This document shows, piece after piece, positions 46,356 to 59,670 of a DNA stretch of 64,000 nucleotides. Where the stretch lies: NCBI GenBank assembly GCA_964057225.1, contig OZ059898.1, forward strand, positions 16,159,267 to 16,223,266, written 5' to 3'. Position numbers and translations under genes: made by a program. Position 1 is the first letter of the stretch. The number at the start of each line of letters is the position of its first letter. This DNA comes from Auanema rhodensis. Taxonomy: Eukaryota > Nematoda > Chromadorea > Rhabditida > Rhabditidae. The notes below the pieces were generated by a model. The model was not told where the DNA came from, searched no databases, and worked only from the letters and a program-made list of their open reading frames with translations.

Positions 46356-49150
46356 GTAAGATAAATCGGTCGGTGCATTAAAAATGTAAATTCTGCAGAA
46401 AAAAAACCTTTTTTTATTTATTTTTTAAAACAAAACAATCATAAATTGTTAATATGATGCATATTCTATCCGATTTTTGAAAGATTAATTTGTTTAATCG
46501 GTTGTATTACATTAGTTTTTCTTTCACAACCTTCAACTTCTAATGCTTAAGGCATACCATAATCCGCTTCAAAAATAATTTTATTTCATGGTTATATCAA
46601 TAAAAAAATTTTTCAATTTAATTTGATATTAAAAGATAAAATCATACATCAATTTTCATTACTATTACTACATATACATGTATAAATTCTTTATTTCTTT
46701 CATTTAACAAAAAAAATTGTGTTCATAGAAAACAGTCAAACATTTTTCATTTAGTATAAAGTTAAATATTAATTTGTTTTTTTCTTTCTTTCCAAGTTTA
46801 TAAATTTTAAGATATATAAATACTAAATTGTCTCCTTTTAATCATTTTTCAATGAATGAACCTTATAATTACTTCATTTTACTTCACTTTCAATAAATTA
46901 AAGATATATTAAGCTAATATTGATTGATATTTCTTTTCATAAGATTTGAAATACATAGTATTTAGATTACTCTTTTTCGCTTATTTCACTTCCGAATTTA
47001 TGTTTTTCATTGGATTTGGATATTCCTTCTTTGCTTTTTATTTTTTTCATTTTGGTCTTTTGACCAACTATTATGTAAATCTTTTGATTTGCATTTTCGA
47101 AAAACTTGTTCATCTTACTGAATCTATCATACGTCAGTGTTTAAAGTTCAAAAAATCAATACAAGTTTAATTTTTTTTAGTTGAGAAATAAAGATTAATA
47201 AAGTAAAACTATTATTTAAGATAAGAACATTCATTTTAAATAAATATTATGAAGTAAAAATGAATAATATTATATTGAAAAGGTCATATATACCTATATA
47301 TATATGTATATATAGAATATTTTTCTCAAAGAATTTCAAATATTATTCCGTTTATTTTCTTTCATTTCTAGAGAAAAATTTTAATTTAAAAAACTAATAA
47401 ATTTGTATTAAATTACATGATGAATTTATAAAAATTTAAGCATAAATAGCGTAAGTAAAAATTTTATATAATTCAATTTTCTTTTAATTTTAAAAAATTT
47501 ATATTTTATAATAAATCTAATTTAAACGTTTAGTAAAAGCTTAAAATAGAATAATGATGTCGTGATTAGTATGATCCCTAAAATGATTTTTTTATGAAAT
47601 TCTAAGTATCATAGGAGTAGTCCTAGGCTATTTCAACCGGAACAGAATTTCTAGTTGCGAATAGAAAATTCTTTGTTTCACGACTAAAAAGCTGACTGAA
47701 ACAACTTTAAGATAAATTTGAAATTTTGAAAATTAGTTTTTGATTTCCAACATCTAACAGTATGAAATCATAATTCTGAGAATGTGATGCAAAAGTTGAA
47801 TATTATTAAGAGCAATTTCTATTAGATTTTATATTTCGAGTCTTTTTATGAATATTTAATTGCAACTAACAACAAATATATAACAATTCAATTTCATATG
47901 TATATACATATCAATTTGAAATATTCGTATACTTGTTCATTCAAAATTTACTTTTGAACTGCAATATATAAAGTACATATACTTCATTAATGATAGAAAA
48001 AGCTTGTGGTTATGCAAAACTTTCCCTCTTTTCATCTTTCGAACTTTGATAAAAATAAAATTTCATTAATAGCAAAACAAAATCTATGTGTAAATAAAAA
48101 GCAAATTGTGTAGTTGAATATTGAAATTTTAATAAAAATAAAGAATTAAAACTGATGATCATGCTGAACTACATGTACTGAAAACTTAACCATTCCATGA
48201 GATCAATCAGCTCAGAGATTACTAAACTTTATTGCGAAAATCCAGTCTCATTTATCAATCTCCTTACTGATTCTTTATATTTAATCGAATAATCCAAGCA
48301 TTTTGTTGTATTTCTAAAGTTTAATTTACATCAAATGTTAAACTTATATACGTAAAAATATTTTATAAATTAAAATTATTATTACAAATTTCCAAATCAT
48401 TTTAGTATAAATGTATGTTTCAAACAACTTCAACTTATATAAAAGTTCTTAATTGTTTTCAATTTGTTTGGATGATTTGAACGGTTAAATATACGTTTCA
48501 TTATTAGTTTTAGCTTTTCCATTAAAATTTATTAAAATATAAGATTCCCCAAATATTTTTTTCTAATAACACTTCAATTGAAAATACTTCATACGATACG
48601 CTGAGTATAATTTGAAATTTTCTTTTCACGTGACATTTCATAGTTTTAATTCGAAAAATTAATTATATGGAATAGTTATCAATAGCTTTCGAGTAATAGG
48701 CTATAGAGAAGTATACAAAAACACAAGTAATTGGAGAGAAATAGAGAAATAGTCGTTTTCTTCGCCGCCTTCTTCAGCTCCAGCTTTTGCTGCCTTTACT
48801 CTCACTTTTTTCTTTTTTTGCCACTTTTCATAAGATAAAATGTATTTGAAATAAAAATAAATAAAAAAACCTCAATCACTTTGTTTAATCAAAGTTTTTT
48901 ATTCAATATATTGATCTTATATGATCATATTTCTATATTTATTTATTAATTTAATTTTTATTTCCCCCACTATGTATCCCAAAAAACTTAAAAAAAACAA
49001 ATGAATGCAAAAGTTTTTATACTCTGAAATAATTTTCCTGATCCTCTATCACTTTCTTTTTTTTCTTCTACCTTGCTTTCAAATTTGTAATTGCGTTTTT
49101 GAAAAATGTTTTATATTTGGAATCAAAGAAAAATTTATAAAATTTTCAAC

Positions 49151-49427
49151 TTACTGTATTGTTTTGAAGGTTTGACCCCTCAAACTATGCTCCATGGATT
49201 CAAAAAGATGAAAATCTGTTGGAGCTAGATCTAGAGAATAGGGAGGGAGCTTCGAAACTTTCCAACCTAACTCCAGAAGCGTCTCTTGTGCTTTTGCACA
49301 ACAGTGTGGGCGCACGTTGTCATGCAACAACGCTATGCTCCTATTTCTGAACTCCGCTTTGCCTTCAATGGCAAACACCATTCTCAAAATGAAAAAGAAG
49401 GACGTGACGCATATGAGCTACATCCAT
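49151..49427 (-). mobile_element. mariner transposase remnant with internal deletion
   Basis: On the minus strand an ATG at 49427 starts MDVAHMRHVLLFHFENG, like the N-terminal helix-turn-helix start of mariner transposases. It runs directly, in a different frame, into the C-terminal catalytic part: ALLHDNVRPHCCAKAQETLL, then LPPYSLDLAPTDFHLFESME and HSLRGQTF. The second and third acidic residues of the D,D34D triad are visible (HDN.RPH and YS.DLAPTD), but the first and most of the DNA-binding domain are missing, and the 3' end stops early. It is a dead, deleted copy. A candidate terminal sequence GGGCCACGTTTCAATTGGAC occurs at about 49605-49624; I found no matching opposite end. Confidence 0.75.
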
Positions 49428-52293
49428 TACGAACAAGACGAAAAAAAAAGAGAAAAATCAAAGAAGCTTTTCACGAACGAATGAGCTGAGATTAATTAAA
49501 AATATTATTTTGTATTCGTTTAAATATATTTTCATTTTATTTTTGTTTGTAAAATTTCAAAATTTTTTGAAAAATTAGCAGAAGTTATAAAAAAAATAAA
49601 TAAGGGCCACGTTTCAATTGGACCAACTATCTATAATATATAATTATATGTATTTTAAATAACTATTATTTTTACTTTAGTCTTTCAAACATTAGAAATG
49701 TATATGATAATCTATACATAAAAATATCAAATTATCAAATAATAGTTAAGCTCAGTTTGATATTTGAGTTTTCTTGCTCATTTTCAGTACTTTGGAACCC
49801 CAGTTGTCTCTTTAACGTCATCACTTCTTCTTTTTCTTCTTCGCCTACATCTTTGCGATCTTATCCAAAAATAAAAATTTTAGATAAAAATTTACGAGAG
49901 TGATTTCTATGCAATAAAATTAATTATTTTCAACATTTTTACAGAATATTTCAGTTTTTTTTGTTTTTTTCTTTTATGAGATCATTTGAATAAATTTAAA
50001 ATTATTCTCTATTTAAAAGGACATATGAAAAGATATGAAATTAAATTCATTTTCATCAAAATGTCTCTTGTTTATATGAAATGACATTTGAATTTTGGTT
50101 ATGCATCAATGACTTCCATTTTTCTTAAATGTTTAGATAAACCTAAAAACCTTAAACTTTTTTTCTGCTGAAAAATTGGTTTTAATTCAAAACCCTTTAC
50201 CCTCTATTTTAACCGTTTTTCCCACCTTTTCGTTTTCACTCAAAGAAAAAAATAGATATTCTTATTTAAGTAAAAAAATGCAAAAGTAAAATTTAAATTT
50301 AAATTTTTTGAAATATTCATAATTAATTAAATTATCTTTTATAACTATTTGATATGATGGAATATTTAATTTAATTTTCTTTTTTCTTTTCTTTTTTGAT
50401 TTTTTTATTAATTTTGATCTCATTCATAATTCTTTACGTATTACTTCTACATAACATTAATATTTTTTTGCAAAATCCCGACCTTTCATTTAAATTTTTA
50501 GATCTGAATCTACTGAATATTATAAATAGCAGCTGAAATATGAGTAAAAAAAAGCATAGAACTTGAATAAAAAATGAAGAAAATATAATTTTTCAATTTT
50601 TTTCAAAACGACAACTCAGCTAAAAGTTCAGAAAGCACTTATAAATACTTTATAAGAAATGAGAAGTTTGAGAAAGGCGATCTTTAAAGCATTTAACGTT
50701 ATATATTTTTTTTCTGCAACATACTCTTGTTCATTTTCTATTCTTATGCTGAAATATTTTCTTTTTTTTTTTTGCTCCGAATTTTCTCAACCAGAATCTA
50801 ATCGATATTATTCTCTCAATTACTTTTGTCCTTATATGTAAATAACAAACAATAAAAAAAGTAACAAAGACAAGAAAAAACTAAAAAAAGAAAAAAGATT
50901 TCAAATGCATACATACATACATATACCTCTAATAAGGTTTCATACTTTAACTGAACAGAAAGATTTTTTTATCTTTTTTTCGTATTGCTGATTTATTTTT
51001 TTCTCAAATGTATCCAAAATACTTTATTTTATTTGTAAAAAAGATAAAATATATCATGTTTTTTGGATTCTAATCCAACAACTCAGCTACAACTTTCCAT
51101 AGTTTTTTTTTTTGCAAATTTTTCTATTTATTGAACTAAAATTTAGGATACATTTCGAACAGGTTTTGCTTGTAATGTTCTATAAATAACAGTATAATAT
51201 TTGAAATTATTTCATTTTATATATTTTTGTTTGGATGGAAATCATCACGTCAGCAATAAATGCAAAAGATTATATGACGATGGAGCCAAAGTGCCGGACT
51301 TGTGTCTGATGTGGATGACATTAACCACAATGTCCTCACATAGAAATGAATATGTTGTTTGAAAATGTGATTTAGCATATGCGAATCTTATCTCATCTTC
51401 ATCATTAACTTCTTCATTTCCTTTTTTTTGCATTTTCCGTTCTATTTTCAATGTATCTTTCTTGGCTTTCACACTCTAATCTTCCATTACCTAAAGAAAA
51501 TGTTGAAAAAGAGAGAAATAGAAACCAAAAAGGAGAACGAGAGCTAGAGGAAGAGATAAGCACGACGACAGGAAAGAGATTGAGAGATAGAAACAGACAG
51601 AAGTAGAGGAGGAAGATGAGGACATGTATTCTCGTCGTCTTCTCAACCTTCAAGCTTTTCTTTTTTTTTTCGTTGTAATCATTTGCATTCTATTTTCTAA
51701 ATAAGGAAACCACTATCACCACTACCGCTAACATCGGTGTAAAATCTAGTTCAAGCTCGAACAAGTAAACTAAGGAAATGCTTGGTTTTAGTACGCTTTG
51801 TCTTCTTTTCGTTCTTCTTCTTCTTCCTCATTTAGACATCAGTCCGAATAAATAGACAGCTTTTCTTGTTGGACTTTTGTCTCCAAATTTTCTTTGATCA
51901 ATTGTCCAGGCTCGGTTGATTTTTCAGAAACAAATGTTCTCTGATTCGGATTCACTTGCCTTTCAGCTCGTCGCGTTATCTAATTACATGAAACTAATTC
52001 TTCCCATTTTGAATACTTAAAACAAATTTTTTTTCTTGAAAATAATAAATATATTTACTCTGATACATATATAAAATATATAAGTATGTATATACAACAT
52101 ATACTCATCTTCATTTATATATTTAACTATTATTTTCTAATTAGCCATATTCAAACTCTTTACGACCCAAAAGTTACAATGATATTATTAAAACTGTTTC
52201 TTGTTTTCTTTCTTCATCTTCTTCGTTCTCAATTTTTCTTCTCTAACTTCTATGTCCGATGTCCACATCTATCTTCATGCCTTCATTCTCTAG

Positions 52294-52302
<9 letters not shown>

Positions 52303-52341
<39 letters not shown>

Positions 52342-52382
52342 CTCTCTCTGTCCTCCCCCTCTCTTTCTGTCTCTCTCTCTCT
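52303..52382 (+). repeat. (TC)n microsatellite
   Basis: Long CT dinucleotide run with few interruptions; produces a spurious Leu/Ser frame. Confidence 0.9.
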
Positions 52383-52969
52383 AGTTATCTTTCTCCTTCT
52401 TTATATACTTATATATAGTATATGTATATCTTTCTTTACATCTTTCTTCTTTCTCGTTATTTCTGCTCAAAGTTCTGCCTCTTGCTGCTCATTCAACTCA
52501 TTAGCTTGCGTGAGTTGCTTCCTTCTACTGGAAGTTCCTATCACAATCTCTCTTAACTTCTTTCAACATCTCATTCTAATTCAACACAATTTTCTCAACT
52601 TTTCTTTAACATATACATATTTAAGATTATTTTTATGAAAATTGATACTATTCAATATTATCAATATCACCTGTTGAACTTTGTATTCAAATCAATTTAT
52701 AATTATAGCTTTGAAGACATTTAATAATTTCTATTTGTATATTCCATTTATAAAGTTTAATTATGGCTTTGTAACGCCTTCGCAAAACTTAAATGTCGCT
52801 ATTTCATTGAATAATCTTTCAATTCTTTTATATTGTTTATGAACTATGACTGAATTACACCAAATATCATAGTTCCACGTTTTGTTATTTAGATTGAAAT
52901 CTTGTTGACTTCAAGCTTTTAAGTTTCATCAGGTTTTTTTTCAAGAATTATCTTGTAACTTAAACTCAC

Positions 52970-52980
52970 TCTCTCTCTCA

Positions 52981-53023
<43 letters not shown>

Positions 53024-53030
53024 TTTCCTC
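52970..53030 (+). repeat. (TC)n microsatellite
   Basis: Second CT dinucleotide array, same strand orientation as the others in this intron. Confidence 0.9.
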
Positions 53031-54095
53031 ATCACTTCTATTTTTCTCTCTTTACATATCTTTTTGAATTTATTATTATTATTATTCTAACAATATGTCA
53101 TTGAGTTTTTATGCATCTTATACACCATACCATATATGCATATATACATAAATGGCAAAAAGAAAAAAAAATTTCTCATGTCAAAATATATTTTTTTAAT
53201 TTTATAAAACAGTTCAACATAATATTCTTTTCCTTTTTTTTACTGATTTTATAAAAAGCTAATATAATCATATTGTAGTATTGAAAGATAGCATTATGAG
53301 AATAATTTGTCTTTTTGTCTTCATTGTTCTTTCTGGACATTAATTTGTCTCATGAATGACTTTAGACCACATAAGACAACCTTAGATAATTTGAGTCTTC
53401 AAGCTCATGTCATTAGTATATAGATGCTTCTAACCATAAAGAGAAAGCACGTACTCATTATCACTTTAAAGCTGCCGCCCAATTTTCCATTTGATTTCAT
53501 TTTTTTCAAAATGAAGAAGAGTGTTCTGAATTATTTCATCGATTCTAATTCCCAAATAACGAGCATTTTTATATATTTTTTTAGAAATTCGTTGACAAGC
53601 TTAGAAAGATTCTAGTTTTATCGAAATAAAACAATTTTATAATAGTAATAGAAAAAGCTTTTTCATGTATTTTCAATTGTTAATAGTGCCAGGTGAAAGA
53701 ATATTTTTCAATTTTCAACATTTCAAAAATGTCACAACAATTGTTTTAATATCTAATTTAAGTGAAGCATTTGCTACTTTTTATAAAAATTGTATACAAT
53801 TTTGATAATAAGCTAAGGAATAGCTGAAACTACTCGTAAATAAATAATTTTGAAACTGAGTGTTAGAATGAATAAGTAGACTGATAGAATACAGAAAGCA
53901 TTCGGATGAATGAACTCGTTGGTTATGAGAATACGAGGACGGAAAGAGATGAGAGAAAGAGAAAAATACATACATATACAAGTATACACTGTTAGAAAGA
54001 GAGAAAGCTCAAAAAAAAAGAAAAATAAAGATAGAATTTAAGTATTTGAAAGCGGGAATATAAAATATTAGAAGAGGGAACTGCGAGGAGGATGT

Positions 54096-54109
54096 GGGGG
54101 GGGGGGGGG
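54096..54109 (+). repeat. G14 homopolymer
   Basis: Fourteen consecutive G in an otherwise AT-rich region; a potential G-quadruplex/deletion hotspot. Confidence 0.9.
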
Positions 54110-54689
54110 CTGGTTAATGAAGAAGCAGAATGCATTTCTTCACAATATTAACAATAATTTTTCATTTATCTCTTGATAGACTTTGTTTCTTCTTTTCCAG
54201 CCTGAAAATGACTTTCTTACTTTGAGCTGATCAGTTAAAATTTTTATGCATATTTTGCAATATCTTAATCTCAACTTTATAATTTTATTTGTTTTTTCAA
54301 CTTAATTTCTCATCTTCCATACATTTATCTGTTTATATGTATATGACTATTTCATATAATTATTTTCTATTAACAAATAGCTACCACCACAAAAGGACTT
54401 CTTTATTCCTTCAGGGAATATACTATTCTCTTTCCTTTTTTTTTTCTTTTTATTATGTAAAAGAAAAGTCTAAATATTGTTTATGTAATTTCCTATTTAT
54501 AGTATACCTATATAGTATATATAATATATATAATATATAGAATATATATATATATATTACTTGTTGTATAAATGATTCTTCGAAAAAAATTACTTTTATT
54601 TTGTACTTTCTTTAAATTTATTCTCACTTGAATTAATCAATTTATATAATACATACATACATTTATATAAAAATCTATAACTATAACTA

Positions 54690-54718
54690 TATAACTATAT
54701 ATATATATATATATATAA
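54690..54718. repeat. (TA)n microsatellite
   Basis: Uninterrupted AT dinucleotide run within a longer TATA-rich stretch. Confidence 0.8.
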
Positions 54719-56292
54719 AGTTATATATATCAATAACTATGTATATAGCTAAACCCTATTAGCATATTATGCTAATCAAGTAGGTGACGTGAAGCGTGTT
54801 ATAGTATAAGCTCATAGACATGGCGTCAACATTTCTCATTTCCGTTTGTGTAAAAGCATCGAACGGTTTGTATAAAAACAAATAAATCTTTTGTTTTATT
54901 TTTTTTCAAAGTAAAAAAAAAGATTTCAGAAGAAAATAATTAAACTAATTCATTAATGAATTTTTTATGTCAAACTATTGGTTTGTATATACTCTCTACT
55001 TCAATAACTATCGATATCAATGGATTTTTGAACCATATTCTCTTCTAATGAAAAACTCGGTATTTTCATTTAAATTATCAATTCAATTTTAGTACTTTTA
55101 TTATCATATCAATAATATCAAATATACTATATATACTATCTATATACATATTATATTATATGTATACTATATAGATAGATATAGATATGACAGATGCATT
55201 TCTATATTCATTATTAAGTTTCTTCAATTCTGAAAATTAACACAGACGAAGACAATAAAATTCTAAGGTTTTCAATTTAAGTTTAAAAATTAATATTTTA
55301 CATATTTCTTCCAAACAAAATCTAGTTGCAATCAACATTTTATAGCTTCATGAGATAGAACAAACCAAAAAAGATAACATTCTCTGGACAACAAACAAAC
55401 CGATGTTCTTGAGCTGTTCTCTTCAGACATGAGTCATCTGATAAACGCTTTTATTTTATAATTCTGAAAGTAGAAGAGATGAGACAAAACGGCTTATTTA
55501 TTTCCTAGTTTGTCCGTTAAGGATACGCCGACGTGTCTGTGTAGACGTTGCAGGAAAGACGTTTCCATCTAAGATCCCTCAACAATCTCTATTTTCCACA
55601 TATTTATCTCATTGCGCTGACTTGTCCAACCTATCTACAATGTATTCTGAGCACAAATTTAATATGTATTTAATTTAACCAATTTTATCATTTTTTTTCT
55701 ATTTTCGCGGTTTTATTCCGATTTTTTCGTGAAAAATTCATTTAACTTAATGTAAAACAATGAAGGAAAATGGTAAGTAACACGTATCTGCTCAGTGAAA
55801 ACCACTTCAAAATAGACAACTTTCTAAATAGAAAACGTTTTTTTTTTAGAATTTTTAAGTTTCCAAATTGTAAAATTTCGTCAAATGGAATTTTTTCTTT
55901 GCATAAAAAAATTAATTCAAAAACAAGAAAACATTATGAGAAATGAAGTAACATTCTAAATTCTTATCCTTCCTTTTTGCCGAAGATGCAGAAAGGAGTA
56001 TCAACTGTTGGCTGGTCAAAATAATCTTATGGATCGAATGAATTTAATTTATCTCAAATAGCAAATTTATAACAATTTGTATTGAAAGATTGAAAAAATA
56101 TTTTTTTTTCAATGAAAAATACTTATTGAATATAGAAATTACTTTTAATATATTATTCAAGCTGTTCTTTAAGTGAAATTTGATGTTAATCAATGTACCT
56201 GAACTGAATAATATAAAAACTTTATAACTTAATAGATAATTCATTTATTGATAAATTCATTTTTGATCTGATATATTCTAAATATAATAATA

Positions 56293-56297
<5 letters not shown>

Positions 56298-56330
<33 letters not shown>
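56298..56330. repeat. (TA)n microsatellite
   Basis: Pure TA dinucleotide run. Confidence 0.85.
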
Positions 56331-56332
<2 letters not shown>

Positions 56333-58672
56333 AAATGATTATTTCATATTTATAAGAAAGATAAGTCCCTCGTATTATTGCTCTGCAGTTGAATTTTTTT
56401 TGGCCAGAAGCCATCAATCTATTTTAGAATCGTTCTACCAAGCTTGAATATTTTTTATATGTATGTATATATCGAAATAAAATATTGAGTATTCAATTCA
56501 AATGTGACCCTATTACAAACATTAAATACAAATCTTACTTCTCAACTTTATTAGAGCAGTTATCCAAGATTTTATGCGTCTTGAAACGACAATTTTTAAT
56601 GTTTGTACCAACTTGCTATAAGTTCTTAGTCCTTGGCTTGGATACAGATTTTGGAAAACATGAAAATCTTATTTTTTGTTACTTCTTACCACAAAATATG
56701 TTATGAAAAATAAAATTACAACTAAACTTATAGTAAGATATTTATCATAAAAATAGAATATAATCTAAATAAACTTTTCAAAAAATAAATTTCTATTATT
56801 AACTAAAAAAATTGAAAATATTCTGTGATCATCATGTTCATTCTCATTTTTCTTCAAGTTATCATGTTTCTTTATCATATATACTATACATATTTTTGAA
56901 ATATGTATATAGAAGATGACATATCTTGTCATCTAATGAGATAAATTTCATTTTTCATTCCGTTTCATGTTCAACTAGTGAGCATGAGAAAAGAATTTTC
57001 TAATCATCCCACGGTCACTTCTTCTAGGTTGTTACCCTCTCATCAGAATCATCTTCAGTAACGAGAATTTTTATTATGAGAATAGAAAAAATTAAGAGTA
57101 TGACGGAATTTACGGGAGATAAGAGAAAGAGAGAGACTGGGTGGGTGGTTATAGTAGGAAGGATGCCTAGTGTCGGAATAGGATAACTGAGTTATGTGAT
57201 TCCATTTCCGAAAAAAAAAGAAATTGCAAAAGGAAGTAAGGAAGTGATTCTTATATAATACAGTCTTCCTCTGCAGATAATTCACTGGCAAATCGCATTA
57301 AATTTGATGTAAAGACCTCAAAATTTCTAACATTCTACTTCTTAAGACCAAAGGGATCGTGGAATAGGCTTGAAACGAACGCCCCATTCATTCTGATGAA
57401 TGAGAAAATTGAAGCTGCTTTTCAAGCTGATCTCTGACATGATCATCTCCTATTTGACTATATTATCTTTTATTTTATTATATTATATAATTTATGATAA
57501 TAAATTATTTCCTCTAATTATCTCACTACATTAGGTTAAAGCACTTTTCAAAATATTTTTTTGTCAACTAAAAGGAAATCTACTAATTCAATTATTTTAG
57601 TATATACGTAAACGAGGTAATCGTCTATAAAACGTCTTACTTACAAGTACTCTTTCATTTTTTTATTTGTTACAGCCTGAAACAACCTTTAGACATGTTC
57701 TTTTGCTACTTTTCCTTGTTTTCACACTTTCGACTTCTTTTGCTGTTAGTACAAGATTTTTTGAAAATCGTTAGAAGTGAGATTTGGAACATTTTTTGAA
57801 AGAACATACTCTTATAGAAATCTATTTCTAATAAATTTATTTTTTTTGGCTTATTCTACATAGTTTTCCATGAGATTTTCTTGCATTTCAATCTATGAGT
57901 TTCAAATTCGTCATTGGTCTATTATCCTGTTTCATGGTAATCTAATCAAACTGATGTTCATTTCAAAAGATACTTTATTCTTCTTTCAAAGTTCTACCCT
58001 TTATCCCTCATTTTCTATTTCTCTTTCTTATTCACTACTTCCTACTGCTAACCTACTCTCTCTTTCTCTCTCTCTCACTCTCTGTTTCTTTGCTTAGTAC
58101 TTCTAACTAAGATAGAAAACAGTTTCTAATTTCAATTATATACGTTTATCTGTATTTATAGAAAATTCCTTTATCAATTTCTTCTTTTACTTCTTTTTCT
58201 GATAATTGTCGTCTTTAAACCAATTAATCTACAATCCTTATAATTGTATGTTTGAAAGATTTCTTTCCTCATTCATTTGCTATTATTCTCTAAATTTCTT
58301 TTTGAAAATCTGCGTCGTCTGCAATCTTCTGATATTCCATTCCATTTTACTTCAATTCAATTTACTTGCTATGTATATTGAAATTGTTTTTAAATGACTA
58401 CATCGTCAATAATTTTTTTGAAACCAGAAAATTCGACGAACAAGATAGTTAAATGTTCTTCAGCCGAATAGCTTTTTTCGATCTGTCATTCTTTTTATTT
58501 TATATTTTAACTAAATATAACCTCTAACTTTGCTTCCATTTATTCATTCAACTGTAACAAAATTGTTCTTCTCTTTCATAGAAAAACACCACCTTTCTTT
58601 ACCAATCTCTTTTATCTTTCAATCTTTTCTCCTTTCATTAACTATTTTTCTGTTTATCACAACTTCTTATTG

Positions 58673-58733
58673 TACTCTCTCTCTCTCTTTTTCTCTCTCT
58701 GTCTCTCTCTTTCTTTCTCTATTTCTCTCTATT
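58673..58733 (+). repeat. (TC)n microsatellite
   Basis: CT array with interruptions by TTT and GT. Confidence 0.85.
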
Positions 58734-59670
58734 TATCTTTCTATCACAATAAAAGTTCATCAACTATTACCTCTTGTTCTGTTTTTAAAATAGGACAAAC
58801 CACACGATGTATATATGTATATGTATGTAATTCAAACTAATAAACAAAGTAAAAAAGCTTTAGTTAATTATATATATATGTATATATATAATATTTACTT
58901 AGTATATGAATATTTTATCTGGAAATTCATTTCAATGAGTAATTGAACATTTTTGAATTGACATCTTATCTTGTTCCTTGTAACTAAAATTCCTGGTGCA
59001 CATGCAAATCTTATGTGAATGTCATACAACATTCATATTAAACAATCTAATACATTTCATATACTATTACTGTATTTTATTTAAATTGTAAAAATTCATT
59101 CATTTTAAATGAATTACAATTTATATTTATCTAAATATATATTTAAATATATAATATTATATAGTTAAATATATATATATATATAGATTTAGATAGCAGA
59201 TGCTTATATATTCTTGTAAACAAAGCTTATACATTGATTTTTCATTTTGATTCTGAACTCTTCATCTATATTACTATGTCACATACATATTCATTTGCTC
59301 AGATCAGTTTTACATTATCCAATCCGATTATCTATCGGTAATCTTGAAGATAATTTTTTTTCTCTCTCAAAGACTAATAGAAATTAAAAACGTTGAAATT
59401 CTTTTTATTTTTTAAATATATAATGTATATAAATTAATATTTTTATATACTTATCTATCTATATATCTATGTAATCTACAATTTTTTATAAGAAATCTTG
59501 TTCACAAAAAAATTTGTTTTCTAAATACTGGAAAAAATGCTTGAAAAACTGTAATTCATATATTCAAATATAAAGGGAGAGAGCAGTAACTCGTCTATAC
59601 ATATGTTAGACATTCAATTTCTTTTTTTATTAAATTTTTATTTTCTTTTTTAAATTTTTTATATTTGTAG

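Larger units (their letters stand above)
43532..59670 (+). other. giant AT-rich intron of the GPCR gene
   Basis: About 16 kb dominated by T-rich and simple-repeat sequence. Contents I can name: candidate exon B (46330), a full CRE palindrome (44472), a mariner remnant (49151-49427), CT microsatellites near 52.3, 53.0 and 58.7 kb, TA microsatellites, and a G14 run (54096-54109). Other frames in it are low-complexity (Ser/Phe/Leu from CT/TTC repeats) and not called as genes. Confidence 0.5.

Noticed and set aside
52086-52418. 110-aa Leu/Ser-rich frame
   Set aside because: Produced by the (TC)n array; no splice context or homology.
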